From: Sindora glabra
Lineage: Eukaryota; Streptophyta; Magnoliopsida; Fabales; Fabaceae
Assembly (NCBI GenBank): GCA_020226215.1
Contig: CM035235.1
Coordinates: 45,599,511 to 45,663,510, forward strand
DNA: 64,000 nt
Reading direction: 5' to 3'
In this document: piece after piece, positions 14,226-24,760 of the stretch
How the letters are laid out: every line of letters begins with the position of its first letter
How positions within the stretch are numbered: the first letter of the stretch is position 1
The notes under the pieces: model-generated
What the model was told of the DNA's origin: nothing
Databases searched by the model: none
What the model saw: only the letters and a program-made list of their open reading frames with translations
Translations under genes and position numbers: made by a program

Positions 14226-14330
14226 CTGAATTTCTTTGTTTGATGATGGTTGTATCTCTTCTATGCGAAATAATTTCTTAGCTGCAAGCTTTGCCCTATG
14301 AAGGGAAGCCGATGACTATCCTCCGATCAA
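14226..14330 (-). other. Possible exon with splice donor
   Basis: On the minus strand an open stretch reading ...KLAAKKLFRIEEIQPSSNKEIQ ends at CAG followed by GTAAGG (donor at 14225). The protein is not recognised. It lies upstream of the cyclin-T fragment on the same strand and could be from the same source transcript, but nothing links them. Confidence 0.2.
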
Positions 14331-15232
14331 TGGCAAAATGAGTAGAAACTTAGGGAAGAAAGCCGACCTTGACAAGGGAGGATCGAGTCAAGGTGAGACC
14401 TTGACAATTTTGATTTATTAAATAAACAATTTTTAGAAAATATTTGGATACATTCAGAATTTTTCATAAAAGAAAAGGGCAAATTTGGAAAATATTATAA
14501 TGGCAAATGTGTAAATTTTTCAAAGTGGAAGGGCAAATTTGAAAAACTATTTATAAGGATAATAATGTAAATTTTTGAAAAGACAAAGGACAAAATTAAA
14601 AAATAAAAATAAGATTTAAAAAAAATATGGATTGGGGGACATTGGCCTTACGGCCAAGAAAGAAGCAGATGCAGCGAGGGAGAACCAAAAAAAAAAAAAA
14701 AAAGGAAGAAAAGAGAAAGAAGAAGAAAGAAGAGAGAGAAAGAAAAAAATAGTTATGAATTTAGAGGTATCCTTGGAAAAATTAAGATGAGTTCTATTTA
14801 CCTAATTTCTAATTTAATTTAATTTTTAATTTTATGCAATAATTTATAATAATTGTGTTAAATTTAAATAATTTCAATTAGGCTTAAATTTTGCTTAGAA
14901 AAATTTTGGAAATTACAAATTTAGGATTGTAATTTTAGAATCTTCATTTAATATTATTAGTAGTATTGTAAACAAAAGAATTAGCAATATAATTGCTAAT
15001 TTAATTGTAAAACATGATAAATAAATGATTTAGGATTGAAATTGTGTATATAATTATTTTATAAAATATGCTTATACATAGGAAACTGTGAATTTCTTCA
15101 AAATTATAGATTATTATTATATTTGAGTTATAGAAAAATTTTAGTGGAAGGTATATTAACCATACCTTAATCTCTCAAAGGGGCGGCCTTATAAAGAAGG
15201 TAAATTTTATTCGTGTGGGGGAGTTTTAGTCT

Positions 15233-15325
15233 AGTGTCATCATATTGGAAAGTGGGATGAGGCTGAAATGGAGGGATTAGTGCCATTATATTGGAAAGTA
15301 GGATAAGGTTAAAATTGAGGGATAA
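15233..15325 (+). repeat. 46-bp tandem duplication
   Basis: AGTGTCATCATATTGGAAAG... (15233) repeats as AGTGCCATTATATTGGAAAG... (15279), with the following GGGAT(G/A)AGG and GAGGGAT words also conserved. Confidence 0.7.
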
Positions 15326-15818
15326 GAGTGGGACGTGAGGGATAAGATTGGAACAAGAGATATAAGGTGGAACCTATACCTTCCCACCATTTCTACTAAT
15401 GTAATAAATATTAGAAGTATGTTAGGTTAAAATTTAGTTAAATTGATAAAGTTAGATTATATTGATAGAGAATTGTTGTTAGTTAAATATTCATGAGAAA
15501 AATGGTAAAATTTTTATAGGATTATTTTAGAATTTGGAATGTAAATAGGCTCACTGACTATTTAAAATACTCATTCTATTGTTATTTTAAATTTTTACAG
15601 ATGGGTCCCCAGATCATATGTGATCATTGGTATACCATATATTTTAAACTGTTAAATATTTAGAGTATAGTATTTTAGCAGTAGAATGCTACTTGATGTT
15701 TGTATGAGTTATGAAACAATATTTTATTTTAATCTATAAATATATTTGATCTTTATATATATCAACTTATTGTATTATTGTGTTAGGTTAGAAATGAGAT
15801 AAAATTTAAAAAAGACTT

Positions 15819-15850
15819 GTGAATATATCATAGGATTATGATATATTCAC
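15819..15850. other. Perfect 14-bp stem hairpin
   Basis: GTGAATATATCATA, loop GGAT, then TATGATATATTCAC. The two arms are exact complements over 14 bases with a 4-base loop. The role is unknown. It lies at the right end of the putative gypsy LTR fragment. Confidence 0.85.
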
Positions 15851-15870
15851 GCCGGTCACGATTTCCATTT

Positions 15871-16834
15871 TGATTTCATTATCATATTGTATCCGTATGA
15901 CATTTTAATTTCATCTGCTACTCCTTCACTTGCTTATAAGATTGGTTAGCATGATAAATTCAGTTCCTGCAGTGTTGATTTCATTATCTTTGGCCTGTAT
16001 AACTTGTAGAAGAAAAAAACGATGATCATTTGGTAATGTTTGTTGGTGAAATCATGATTGTAAGCGATTCCATTTTTTTTTATCCAGGTTTCTATTTCAT
16101 ATTTCAATATAAGTGAATCAAACGAAATCTGTCTAATTATGAAGCCTTAGACCGCACAACAGTGGTTCTGAAAATGAGATCGACAGGAAACTTGTCTGAC
16201 CACCTTCTCACAGATGCTTCTTCATCATGACCGTAAGGGTGTTGTGTTGCAATTTTCTTTTTAATTTGGATTTGACTAATTGACTTGTGAACCGTGATAT
16301 TCAAATTTTTTTTTCTCCTCATCAGTTTTTGTATTCTTTCCGCTGCCGTGCCTTCAAAGGGTTGAGCAAACTTAATCTAATTCCAAGGGAATTCAAATCA
16401 CCATGGAGCCAAACTAGTCATGCGGATTGATGAATTGAGGAACCTTATTGTGTTGCGTTGCTATTATCGTTTTAAGTTTGATTGAAAGCTGCTTAATCTG
16501 CGTTTGGTCAAGGATATTCTTTCTCCCTCTTACTCTAATGGTATTTTCCTCGTGTTGAAATCCATTTACAATCTCTCAAAAACCAAAATTCACCAATGAT
16601 GGATCATGCTAGAAGATATTCAGGTGGACGAAATAATGCACGTTTCTCCCATGCAAAAATAACTGTGCACTTAATTTAGATACTCCACGATTTTGTTTTC
16701 TTTTTTTTTTGTTAAAAAAAACTATATCAACATAAATATAAATAAGAATGTTGTTAAGAACTTTTTGTTCAAGTAGCATATGATATTACTTGAAGACTTT
16801 GTATATATCTAGTGGCTTGACCATTATAAAAAAA
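15871..16834. other. Unannotated intergenic stretch
   Basis: Less AT-biased around 16130-16550, but no open frame over 61 codons, no recognisable exon and no terminal repeats. Confidence 0.4.
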
Positions 16835-17192
16835 GGGAAAACTGCATTTTACTCTCTCTAACATGAGATCATTGAATTTTACCTCCTACAACTATATAAA
16901 ACTTGGATTTTACCCCACTGTTACTAAGTTAATAGCCATAACACTTAGTAATAGTTATAAACTAATGCCATCATAGTAGCGATTCATAACTATTGATAAA
17001 TGAAAAAAATTTAAAAAGTTAGTAAATATAGCAGCGGCTTTTAACCACTAGTAAGTGAAATATGATTGCGATAATTTTTTTTAATAGATTTTGTTAACTT
17101 GGTAATGATATGAGTAAAATCAAAGTTTCTATAATTTAAGGGGATAAAATCTAATGATTCTATATTTGAAGGGAGTAAAATACAATTTTCCC
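16835..17192. mobile_element. MITE with 20-bp inverted ends and 8-bp flanks
   Basis: The left end GGGAAAACTGCATTTTACTC and the complement of the right end (GGGAAAATTGTATTTTACTC) match at 17 of 20 bases. Further inside, TTGAATTTTACC and GGATTTTACC echo GATAAAATC words on the right. Flanks TAAAAAAA (16827-16834) and TAAAGAAA (17193-17200) agree at 7 of 8, compatible with a hAT-type 8-bp duplication, though A-runs make this weak. The 358-bp interior is non-coding. Confidence 0.6.
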
Positions 17193-17392
17193 TAAAGAAA
17201 ATACTATATCAATCATTTATAATTAATGAAATATATGTTTCAACATTATTTGAGTTTTTATAATATTTTGTTCCCATTTTAGGTTATATGAAAATTTAAA
17301 TTTGTTATCATTAAGATGATATAAAAATATACATATAAGGATAAGTGGCCAAAAGAATATGTAAAACGTATGAAAATTTAGTTTAAAAAAAT

Positions 17393-17926
17393 CATCTAAA
17401 GACGAGTGGTGCCAGAATAATGGTAAAATGCAGGAATCGTTTTAAAAAATAAAATTTTCTAAACTTGGAGGTGGCTTCCTCCATCTTACCGAAAAATTCT
17501 TTCTTAAATAAAATGGAAGCGGTTCTAAACTGCATCCAATTGATTTTCAAAATAGTATGCATGCAAATGATGGTAGTTTCCACCATCTTACTGAAAAATT
17601 CCTTCTTAATTAGAAAAAAAAAAAAAAAAGGATGCTGTTCTAAACTGAGTCCAATTGAGTTCAAAATATAAATGATGGAGGCGATTTTCCAACCGCCTCC
17701 AAATGCAAAATAAAACTTTTAAGGAATTATAATAAGGAAAAAAGTTTGTAGCGGTTGTTAACTGCCGCCATATGACTGGGACATGCTACCACTAACAAAA
17801 ATTGCTGCCATCCACACGCTTGGTTTTTAGCGATTAAGCTAACCATTGCCATCAACACTGGGAGCGGCTATAACCACCTCTAAAGGGCGGCTGGAACTGG
17901 CCCAATAAAATGTTTTTTTAGTATTG
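17393..17926. repeat. GCAGTT/AACTGC repeat block, right
   Basis: Repeated short inverted words occur: GGAGGTGGCTTCCTCC at about 17467, GGAGGCGATTTTCCAACCGCCTCC at about 17676, and GCGGTTGTTAACTGCCGCC at about 17752. The block ends near TTTTTTTAGTATTG (17926), which loosely resembles an inverted CACTA-type end. Two sub-units of the ACCATCTTACTGAAAAATTC type (about 17480 and 17580) are direct repeats. It is the counterpart of the block at 10132-10480. Confidence 0.45.
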
Positions 17927-19080
17927 TAATATCATTGTTCAAGAGAATCAAATTCCCTTTATCATCTCAAAGGACATATAACTTTACACATTAGGATACT
18001 TATACACATCAAAACAAAAAATCATACTTTCCTTCTCTAATTAACTTTGGTCAAGAGCAAAAAAGTTTTATATATAAATGAATTGTTTTTTAATATGCAA
18101 TCTATTTTTACTGTGCCATAATGCACATAATTAATGTTGACAAGTGATAGAAAATATAATTTCATGAACTTATATTCTCAAAATCAAGGAGAAAAAATGC
18201 AGTTGTCTTGATCCTCAAGCAAAATAATATGAACAAGTTCATAAGTTAATTAATTTATAATGTATAGCAATATTGCCAAATATATTATTGAACAAAAGAT
18301 AATAAAATAAACATTATATGTTAGGTACATATGCTCCTATATATTCATATTGATGTCCAAGTAGGACAATCTATTTATTAATAACAATTGAGTTTAAAAC
18401 ATATCTGAAGTATTTTAAACTTGTTGGTTCCAAATATAAATATCCCCAAATAAAGAATGAGCAAAAAAATAAAATAAAATGATCTTATTAAGAAATCAAA
18501 TACCTTTGAACATATTTGACATATAATAACAAATTTCTAGAAAAAGTTCAAGTATTTGAAAGTTATGGAAATAAAGAAACCTCATTTGATTATGTCTCCA
18601 ATGAGAAAGATGGAACAAAAAAAGTCATAAATAGTATTTATTATCATATATAATGTAGTGTTCAAAATTATAAAAGATAGTGACTAGTGAGAATCTTAAA
18701 TATATAGAATGATGATTTATGATTATTGACAAAAAAAAGAAAAGAAAAGATGCAATTCAAATAGAAATGCAAAGTTTAAATTGACTTGCAAAGTAAAGAA
18801 ACACTCATTGTGTTAAGCTAATGAAACACTGCTAAAATGTGAAACTAATTAAGTACAAATGTCTAATTACACCAAAACAATAAAAAAATTAGATGTAAAG
18901 AGAAATTATGGTTTGTACACAAGGTTTTTACAATAATTGTCATTAGCTATGGGAAATATTTGCTTTTATGTGGTGGATATAGTTTTTTTTAGTAATATAT
19001 CAAAAATTGATATGCATCTAATGAATTTATAATATATCTTATTTCAAGTGTGACAAATAACAATGATATTGTATGAAAAA
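17927..19080. other. AT-rich DNA, possibly upstream part of a decayed copia element
   Basis: No protein family could be read here. It lies upstream of, and in the same orientation as, the decayed reverse transcriptase that follows. It may be older, unrecognisable element sequence. Confidence 0.35.
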
Positions 19081-20334
19081 TCTCTCAAGGATTCTAGATG
19101 CTTGAAATGTGAAATTTGAATTTTTGAAAAATATATTCAATTCAATTGCATAGATGATTAAAATAATCAAGATAAATATGGTACAATCATCTTAATGAAT
19201 ATTTGATAATATAAGTATACATATAAAAAGAATCCTTCATGTTTTTATCAAGAAATTCGAATGTAATTTTACTATAATTATTGTATATATTGATGATTTG
19301 AGTATTATTGAAACTCATGAATAGCTTCCAAAGGCATTATAGTATTTCAAAAATGTAGTTTGAGATGAAAGATTTTGAAAATATTGTGTTTTATATTAAT
19401 GTGAAAATGAAGTATTTAAATGATGGAATATTTGTTCATCAAGCATATTAAATGAAACAATTCTAAAATTTTTTTACATAGATAAATTACATCAATTGAG
19501 TATCTTAATAATTGTTCCATCACTTGATACTAATAAGGATCTACTTCAAACTTTAAAATATAATTAAAAAATTATTGATCCTAAAGTATTATATTATAGT
19601 GCAATTAATGCACTAATGTATCTTATTCATATTTTGATACAAATTTTTGTAAAGTCTATTAGTAAGACAAAATTCTTTTCTAATTAGAAGATATTAAAAT
19701 AAAATTAAGTATATATGGTGGTACATTTGAAGAATAATTTATGAGTTTATTTTATTTTAAATCATAACTAAAGGGTTATACAAATATAGAATATTTGGTC
19801 TACATAGCTTGATGTTACATTGTTATTTATTTACATATAATGATGCAACTGTATTATGCACCTTAGTAAAATAAATTACCGATGTGATTTCTCTGGCATG
19901 TATGTATTAAACAAGTTAATAATCAATACTTGATAGACATGTGTTATATGACTTTTAAGAAAGAAATTTTAACAAATTCATGTGAAGATAATGTATATGC
20001 AAATTTTGAATTGGAAGGATAATGAATCAAATGAGATAACTCTTTCTTACACTTACAAAAAAATTATGATAGTCAATCATAACAAGTTTACTCAAGTGAT
20101 TCCTAATTGATATGTTAGCAAAAACATTAACTCAAAAATATCCAATATATTCTCAACCAGGGAGTTGAGTTTATATTAAACTCTTTTTCCCTTGATCAAG
20201 GTTTTTCACCATTAATGAGGCAAATTATCTGTGAAAAGAATAATGTATTTTTTCCTTTATTGAAAATTTTTTCCATTGAATTGTTCCAAGGAGCTTTTAA
20301 CACAGCATATTCTATACAAAATGGACATCAATAG
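19081..20334 (+). pseudogene. Heavily decayed Ty1/copia pol 3' half
   Basis: Plus-strand fragments in shifting frames match the copia reverse transcriptase: a FIKK-type block near 19240, then VYIDDL at about 19287-19304 as the catalytic-motif remnant (the usual second residue is Val), followed by palm and connection segments to about 19670. Later fragments near 19880-20160 correspond to RNase H and the polyprotein end. They run into a CTCTTTTTCCCTTGATCAAGG phrase typical of the region between pol and the 3' LTR. Stops and frameshifts occur throughout, so no protein can be made. This is much older than the element at 32794-38180. The 5' half, gag and a first LTR are not recognisable. Confidence 0.62.
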
Positions 20335-20607
20335 TGTTATAAATGTTTATTATATGAATGTCCATGAAATTTTTTTATTTATCAATTAATTATTATAATT
20401 AAAATTACTTGATTAGTGATAAATATCAATTAGTGATATTTAGCAATTGATGTCTTGAGCCTATATATAAAGATGTCATATAAAGGATTTTACACTTTTA
20501 GATATAAGAAAAATTCCTCTCCTATTATTATATTTTCTTCGTCTATTTCTCGGCCTAATTTTATTTTCATGTTAATAGACTATCAAAAATATCTATCCAT
20601 TCTAACA
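20335..20607 (+). repeat. Copia LTR, 273 bp
   Basis: It begins TGTTATAAATG and ends CATTCTAACA, giving the terminal inversion TGTTA/TAACA. Inside are a TATA-like CTATATATAAAG (about 20461) and a pyrimidine-rich start of the presumed R region, in plus orientation. It follows the decayed copia pol as a 3' LTR should. Directly after it (20608 on) ATTAGAGCATAGTG is weakly similar to a tRNA-Met primer-binding site. Confidence 0.5.
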
Positions 20608-20741
20608 ATTAGAGCATAGTGAATCAGACCCAAACATTAACTACACCCAGTGAGTCTGCCACGGATCCATAATCCAAACTCCAAGCAGTGAGAAGTTTCA
20701 AACTGAATTTTATTATAAATATTATTAAGTAATATTTTCAA

Positions 20742-20895
20742 CTAGAATTTAAAAAATGGTCCGCGACTGTAATATTATCCGTAATATTACATTTTCAGAG
20801 CAAATTGTATCCACAATTTTTCATAATTTTAGACCGTTATAACCGTATTTTTCTGTATTCCCCCCATCACGACGCAATCACAATTTAAATCCTTG
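20742..20895. mobile_element. Mutator-type MITE, copy 2 (CpG-depleted)
   Basis: Homologous, in inverse orientation, to the insert at 13771-13944. Its ends are GAATTTAAAAAATGGTCC and CACAATTTAAATCC. The internal AGACCGTTATAACCG block is shared. ATTTTCAA flanks it at 20734-20741 and 20896-20903. Where copy 1 has CG, this copy usually has TG or CA. Confidence 0.62.
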
Positions 20896-20903
20896 ATTTT
20901 CAA

Positions 20904-21257
20904 TATTAAGGATATAATTAAAAAAATTTGAAATAATATATTATGCATAGAAATTTTAAATTAATAATATATGTTTACAATAGTATATTAATATTTAATT
21001 TTAAAAAAAAAAAACATATCTTATCCTATGTAAACTATAATCATCAAATTAACCTTAAATTTTACATTGGAAATATAGAGACGTGTCCGAGGTTAATGCA
21101 TAAAAGTTAAGGGAGCGATCTTTGACGATTGCCATGATTGAAAGTAAACAGATCAGAGAAAAAACCATAAATACAGCTTCTGAGAACCATAGTGAACACA
21201 ACAACACTTATAGATTTTGTTGTTGAATATGCTTAACTATGTATATGTAGTTTACTT
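20904..21257. other. Downstream flank of the glycine-rich protein gene
   Basis: AT-rich, holding the presumed 3' untranslated region of the minus-strand gene. No canonical AATAAA was identified on the minus strand close to the stop. Confidence 0.4.
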
Positions 21258-22298
21258 TCAGTGGCCACCAGCTGTTCCATATCCAGCTCCACCACCAAAG
21301 CCGGCACCGCCGCCAGCACCAAAACCGCCACCAGCTCCGAAGCCTCCACCTCCGCCAAAACCACCTCCAACTCCACCACCTTTTCCAAATCCTCCACCTG
21401 CTCCTAAACCACCTCCAGAACCGGCACCTCCTCCAATACCACCACCACCACCGAATCCACCTCCCCCACCTGCACCACCTCCTAGACCTCCACCTGCTCC
21501 AGCGCCACCTCCCAAACCTCCACCTGCTCCTCCACCTCCCCCGAGTCCACCACCACCACCAAGCCCACCCCCTGCACCACCTCCACCACCAGCTCCAAAT
21601 CCTCCACCTGCCCCAGCGCCGCCACCACCTCCTAGACCGCCGCCACCACCTGCTCCTCCACCAATGCCACCACCATGACCAAGCCCGCCACCAGCCCCCC
21701 CACCTAGTCCTCCACCATGACCAAGCCCGCCACCAGCCCCCCCACCTAATCCTCCACCATGGCCAAGCCCCCCGCCAGCGCCCCCACCTATTCCTCCCCC
21801 TACACCATGTCCTAATCCACCACCATGACCTAAACCACCTCCAGCGCCACCCCCAAGACCTCCACCAGCGCCACCCCCAAGACCTCCACCAGCTCCACCC
21901 CCAAGCCCACCACCAGCTCCACCGCCAAGCCCACCACCAGCTCCACCGCCAAGCCCTCCACCAGCTCCGCCACCAAGCCCTCCACCAGCGCCTCCGCCTA
22001 AGCCACCACCACCGCCTGCTCCACCACCCAACCCTCCTCCAGCTCCACCACCTCCACCAAGACCCCCACCAGCACCAAGGCCGCTCCCGCCACCGAAACC
22101 ACCTCCGCCGCCTATCCCACCTCCCAGGCCTCCATGTCCCAACCCTTTCTTAAAAATCCCGTGTCCTAACAAAAGAGGTGGATGAATGAGGTGCTTGTCA
22201 TCCTTAACTTCACTAACGTCAGCCAATACGAAAACTCCAGTCACTAGCAAAACATGCAAAGCAACAACAATGGCATTTGAAACAACTCCCATTTTCAA
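21258..22298 (-). CDS. Secreted glycine-rich protein (class I GRP, cell-wall type)
   Basis: A 346-residue uninterrupted protein. Residues 1-26 are a signal peptide (MKMGVVSN, hydrophobic core IVVALHVLLVTGVFVLA, likely cleavage after Ala26). Residues 27-51 are a charged linker (DVSEVKDDKH, ending FKK). From Gly52 to the C-terminus nearly all is (GGX)n with X = Leu, Ala, Phe, Ile or His, including GGGLGHG and GGGLGGGAG units. It ends GYGTAGGH. No RNA-binding domain, Cys-rich tail or oleosin segment is present, so it fits the GGX class of plant structural cell-wall proteins. The start is the first ATG after a TATA box; Met3 is an alternative. There is no intron. Proline-rich frames on the opposite strand are reverse-complement artefacts. 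Function is inferred from composition only. It is the sole intact gene found in the window. Confidence 0.93.
   Translation of the reverse strand: MKMGVVSNAIVVALHVLLVTGVFVLADVSEVKDDKHLIHPPLLLGHGIFKKGLGHGGLGGGIGGGGGFGGGSGLGAGGGLGGGGGAGGGLGGGAGGGGGLGGGAGGGLGGGAGGGLGGGAGGGLGGGAGGGLGGGAGGGLGGGAGGGLGGGAGGGLGHGGGLGHGVGGGIGGGAGGGLGHGGGLGGGAGGGLGHGGGLGGGAGGGLGHGGGIGGGAGGGGGLGGGGGAGAGGGFGAGGGGGAGGGLGGGGGLGGGGGAGGGLGGGAGAGGGLGGGAGGGGGFGGGGGIGGGAGSGGGLGAGGGFGKGGGVGGGFGGGGGFGAGGGFGAGGGAGFGGGAGYGTAGGH
21671..21796 (-). repeat. Three 42-bp coding repeats in the glycine-rich gene
   Basis: Units start at 21671, 21713 and 21755 with period 42. The first two differ at very few bases (CACCATGACCAAGCCCGCC start) and the third differs more. 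They encode 14-residue GLGHGGGLGGGAGG-type units, indicating recent in-frame expansion. Confidence 0.85.
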
Positions 22299-22364
22299 CG
22301 CAAATTCAAGTTGAAGAGTGCAAAAGTAGACTCAGTAATGGTGGTGCAACCAAAACCAGTGTAA

Positions 22365-22375
22365 GAAATATATAG
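22365..22375 (-). promoter_or_regulatory. TATA box of the glycine-rich protein gene
   Basis: The minus strand reads CTATATATTTC, about 70 bp before the ATG, giving room for a short leader of roughly 40 bases. The 22400-22640 flank is less AT-biased than its surroundings and probably holds the proximal promoter. Confidence 0.6.
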
Positions 22376-22640
22376 AGTCATAGACTAAAGAGTAAGTAAA
22401 TAAACAGTATACATTATTTAACTGCCCCGCCTGCAAGAATAAATGAGCCTCAACTGTCAAGTGGAAAGGAAATTTATTCGCCCAACTGTCCCTTCTTCTG
22501 CACACTCTGAGCAGAAGCCACAGGATTGAGACAAATGTTAATGTATTACGGGGTTACACTCGAGCGTCTTCTTACTGCCACTAGTAATTATAAGTTTCGT
22601 CAACTGTGTATCAACTCTGGTAAAATTTTCGTATTCTTGA

Positions 22641-24654
22641 ATTATATCATATATTTCTAGTCATAGTTAATTACTAAGGAAGAATTATTAATTTTAAATT
22701 ATTCTCTTATTAATTTTATGGGATCCATATGTATAAATTTTTTTTTAATTTTTAAAATATTAAAATTATAAAAATTAATAATTATCCTTCATTTATCAAT
22801 TATAACCGAAGATAAATGACATAATTGATATATACAATAATTTCTCATTACACTAGCAGCTAAACAACTAGCAAAAAATGAGTACTAAAAAGGTAAAATT
22901 ATCTCAAATCGTAAAGTTACACATGCGTGCACACTTATATATATATATATCATGGAGTTGAATTCCAAATCATAGAGCATACAAGGACCAAAACATTAAA
23001 TTATTAATAATTTTTAATTTTATATAAATAAATTTAATGAATATTAGAATATAATAGTTGTTTGTAAATAAAAAATTATTCAAATTTACATAATATATAT
23101 CAACAAAATAAATATTATTTTATATAATTATTTACTGAATTAAAATGATTTTCACATTAAAAGTGAAAATCAATAAGATCAATGTACACATATATGTAAT
23201 GCATACAGGTATAACCATTTTTTTAATTCATTGTTTGTTCCAATTTTTAGAATATTATTTAAATAAAAAGAGATAATTCAACATATAAAATATTATAAAT
23301 AGTAAAAAAATTGATCAAATTACGTTTTTATTAAAAAGGTGATGATGCAAATGATATATATATAATAGAAGAAATAGTATAACTTTTATAATATATGTAT
23401 ATATAATGTGTTAAAATTTTGATATAAAATAATACAAAACTAGGTATGGATACTTAAATATGTTTGTTTCTCAGAAGAAAATTTTAATAAATAAAATAAA
23501 TTATAATAATTATTTTTAAAGATAATTTCATAAATAATAAAAAATAATATATATTTTTAAAAGAAAATTTTAATTTAATAAATGATACATAAAACTAAAA
23601 TATTATTAAAATAAATAAATATACTAAAATAAATTATAAAATATAATCTTATATTTATATATTATATTATATGTAAATAATTAATAAAATAATAAATTTT
23701 ATTAAATATTTTTATTTAAATAATTAATATTATCATTTAATTAAATTATTTAATATAATCAATTATCCTGTAACAATTAATTAAATGAATGAATCTAATG
23801 GCTCCAAGCTTAACGTGGTCTCAATTAATGTCAAGTTCTGACACCCATCACTGTCTCACCAAGCAATGCTTCAGTACAATTGCTCTTCGCCACTTCTCTC
23901 TCCAGTAAAAAACGAAGCACACATTAAGAAATACTTGTTTACATGAGATATTATTGTAAATTTTCTTTTAAATGTTCCAAACTTCAATACGATTCTAGTC
24001 TCATTTAATAAAATAAAAATTATAATTTTTAATATATGTAAATTTCATAAAATTAATATTTTGATAACGAAACTTATGATTAATTTTTTATTAAATAAAA
24101 AAAAACTCATTCTATAATTAATTAGCATGTGATACAAATATTCCTCCATAAGATATATAGCAAGAAATAGGATCAAAGGTTGCACCATATTCAACGTTGG
24201 ATCTACTACCAAGGTAGCGGGAGCTAATTACCCTCATAAATAAAGGAAAACTACATATATATGAATTATACATATTGGTCTCACAATTTATTTAGGACTT
24301 GTATGGTAATTAAATGATTATATTAACGATTAGTTATTTTGATTAGTTATTAATTAATAATATTAATTAATTTGATTGATTGATAATATTAATTATTTAT
24401 ATGTAAAATAATATAAAAGGATATATACTTGAGTACATGTGTGTGTGGGTGTATTATATATATAAAAATCTAATTAATTGTAATTTTAATGTAAAAAGAA
24501 TTTAAATTTATCAAATAATTATATAATAAAATTTTTAACATATTATAATAATTATTTTATTAAAATATTAATTTTATTATGTAAATTTAAATAATAAAAA
24601 GTTAAAAAATTATTTTATTCTAGCATATATTAGATTAATTCATGTATAATTAAA
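22641..24654. other. Very AT-rich intergenic DNA
   Basis: Long A/T tracts and short TA runs (for example 22937-22950), no gene. TAGGACTTGTATGGTAATTAA at about 24292 resembles the start of a hAT-type MITE, but its partner end was not secured. Confidence 0.45.
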
Positions 24655-24760
24655 AGCGTATAATAGCATAGTGGTTTCGTACAATGTATTATATATTAAT
24701 GGACATGAGTATGAGTTCAAGTCTTTTTACTATCTTTTGAAAAAACAAAATAATGAGTGA
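24655..24760 (+). mobile_element. Possible tRNA-derived SINE head
   Basis: TAGCATAGTGG at 24664-24674 fits the Pol III A-box pattern TRGYNNARNGG exactly. AGTTCAAGTCT at 24714 is an 8-of-11 match to a B box, 50 bp downstream. A T-rich then A-rich tail follows. No target duplication or second copy is visible, so the call rests on the two boxes. Confidence 0.33.

Larger units (their letters stand above)
14390..15870 (+). mobile_element. Probable Ty3/gypsy (Tekay/Del-like) LTR fragment
   Basis: The tract has the texture of chromovirus LTRs. AAGGGCAAATTTGGAAAAT and related phrases repeat between 14475 and 14570. A purine-rich tract follows at 14690-14750. Near 15600 the phrase GATGGGTCCCCAGATCATAT occurs, which I associate with such LTRs. 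No TG...CA pair, target duplication or protein domain was fixed, so boundaries are guesses. It may equally be an unrelated repeat. Confidence 0.3.

Noticed and set aside
21217..21678. Proline-rich 153-codon frame on the plus strand, extensin-like in look
   Set aside because: It is the reverse complement of the glycine-rich gene. The minus frame is longer and has a signal peptide and TATA box.
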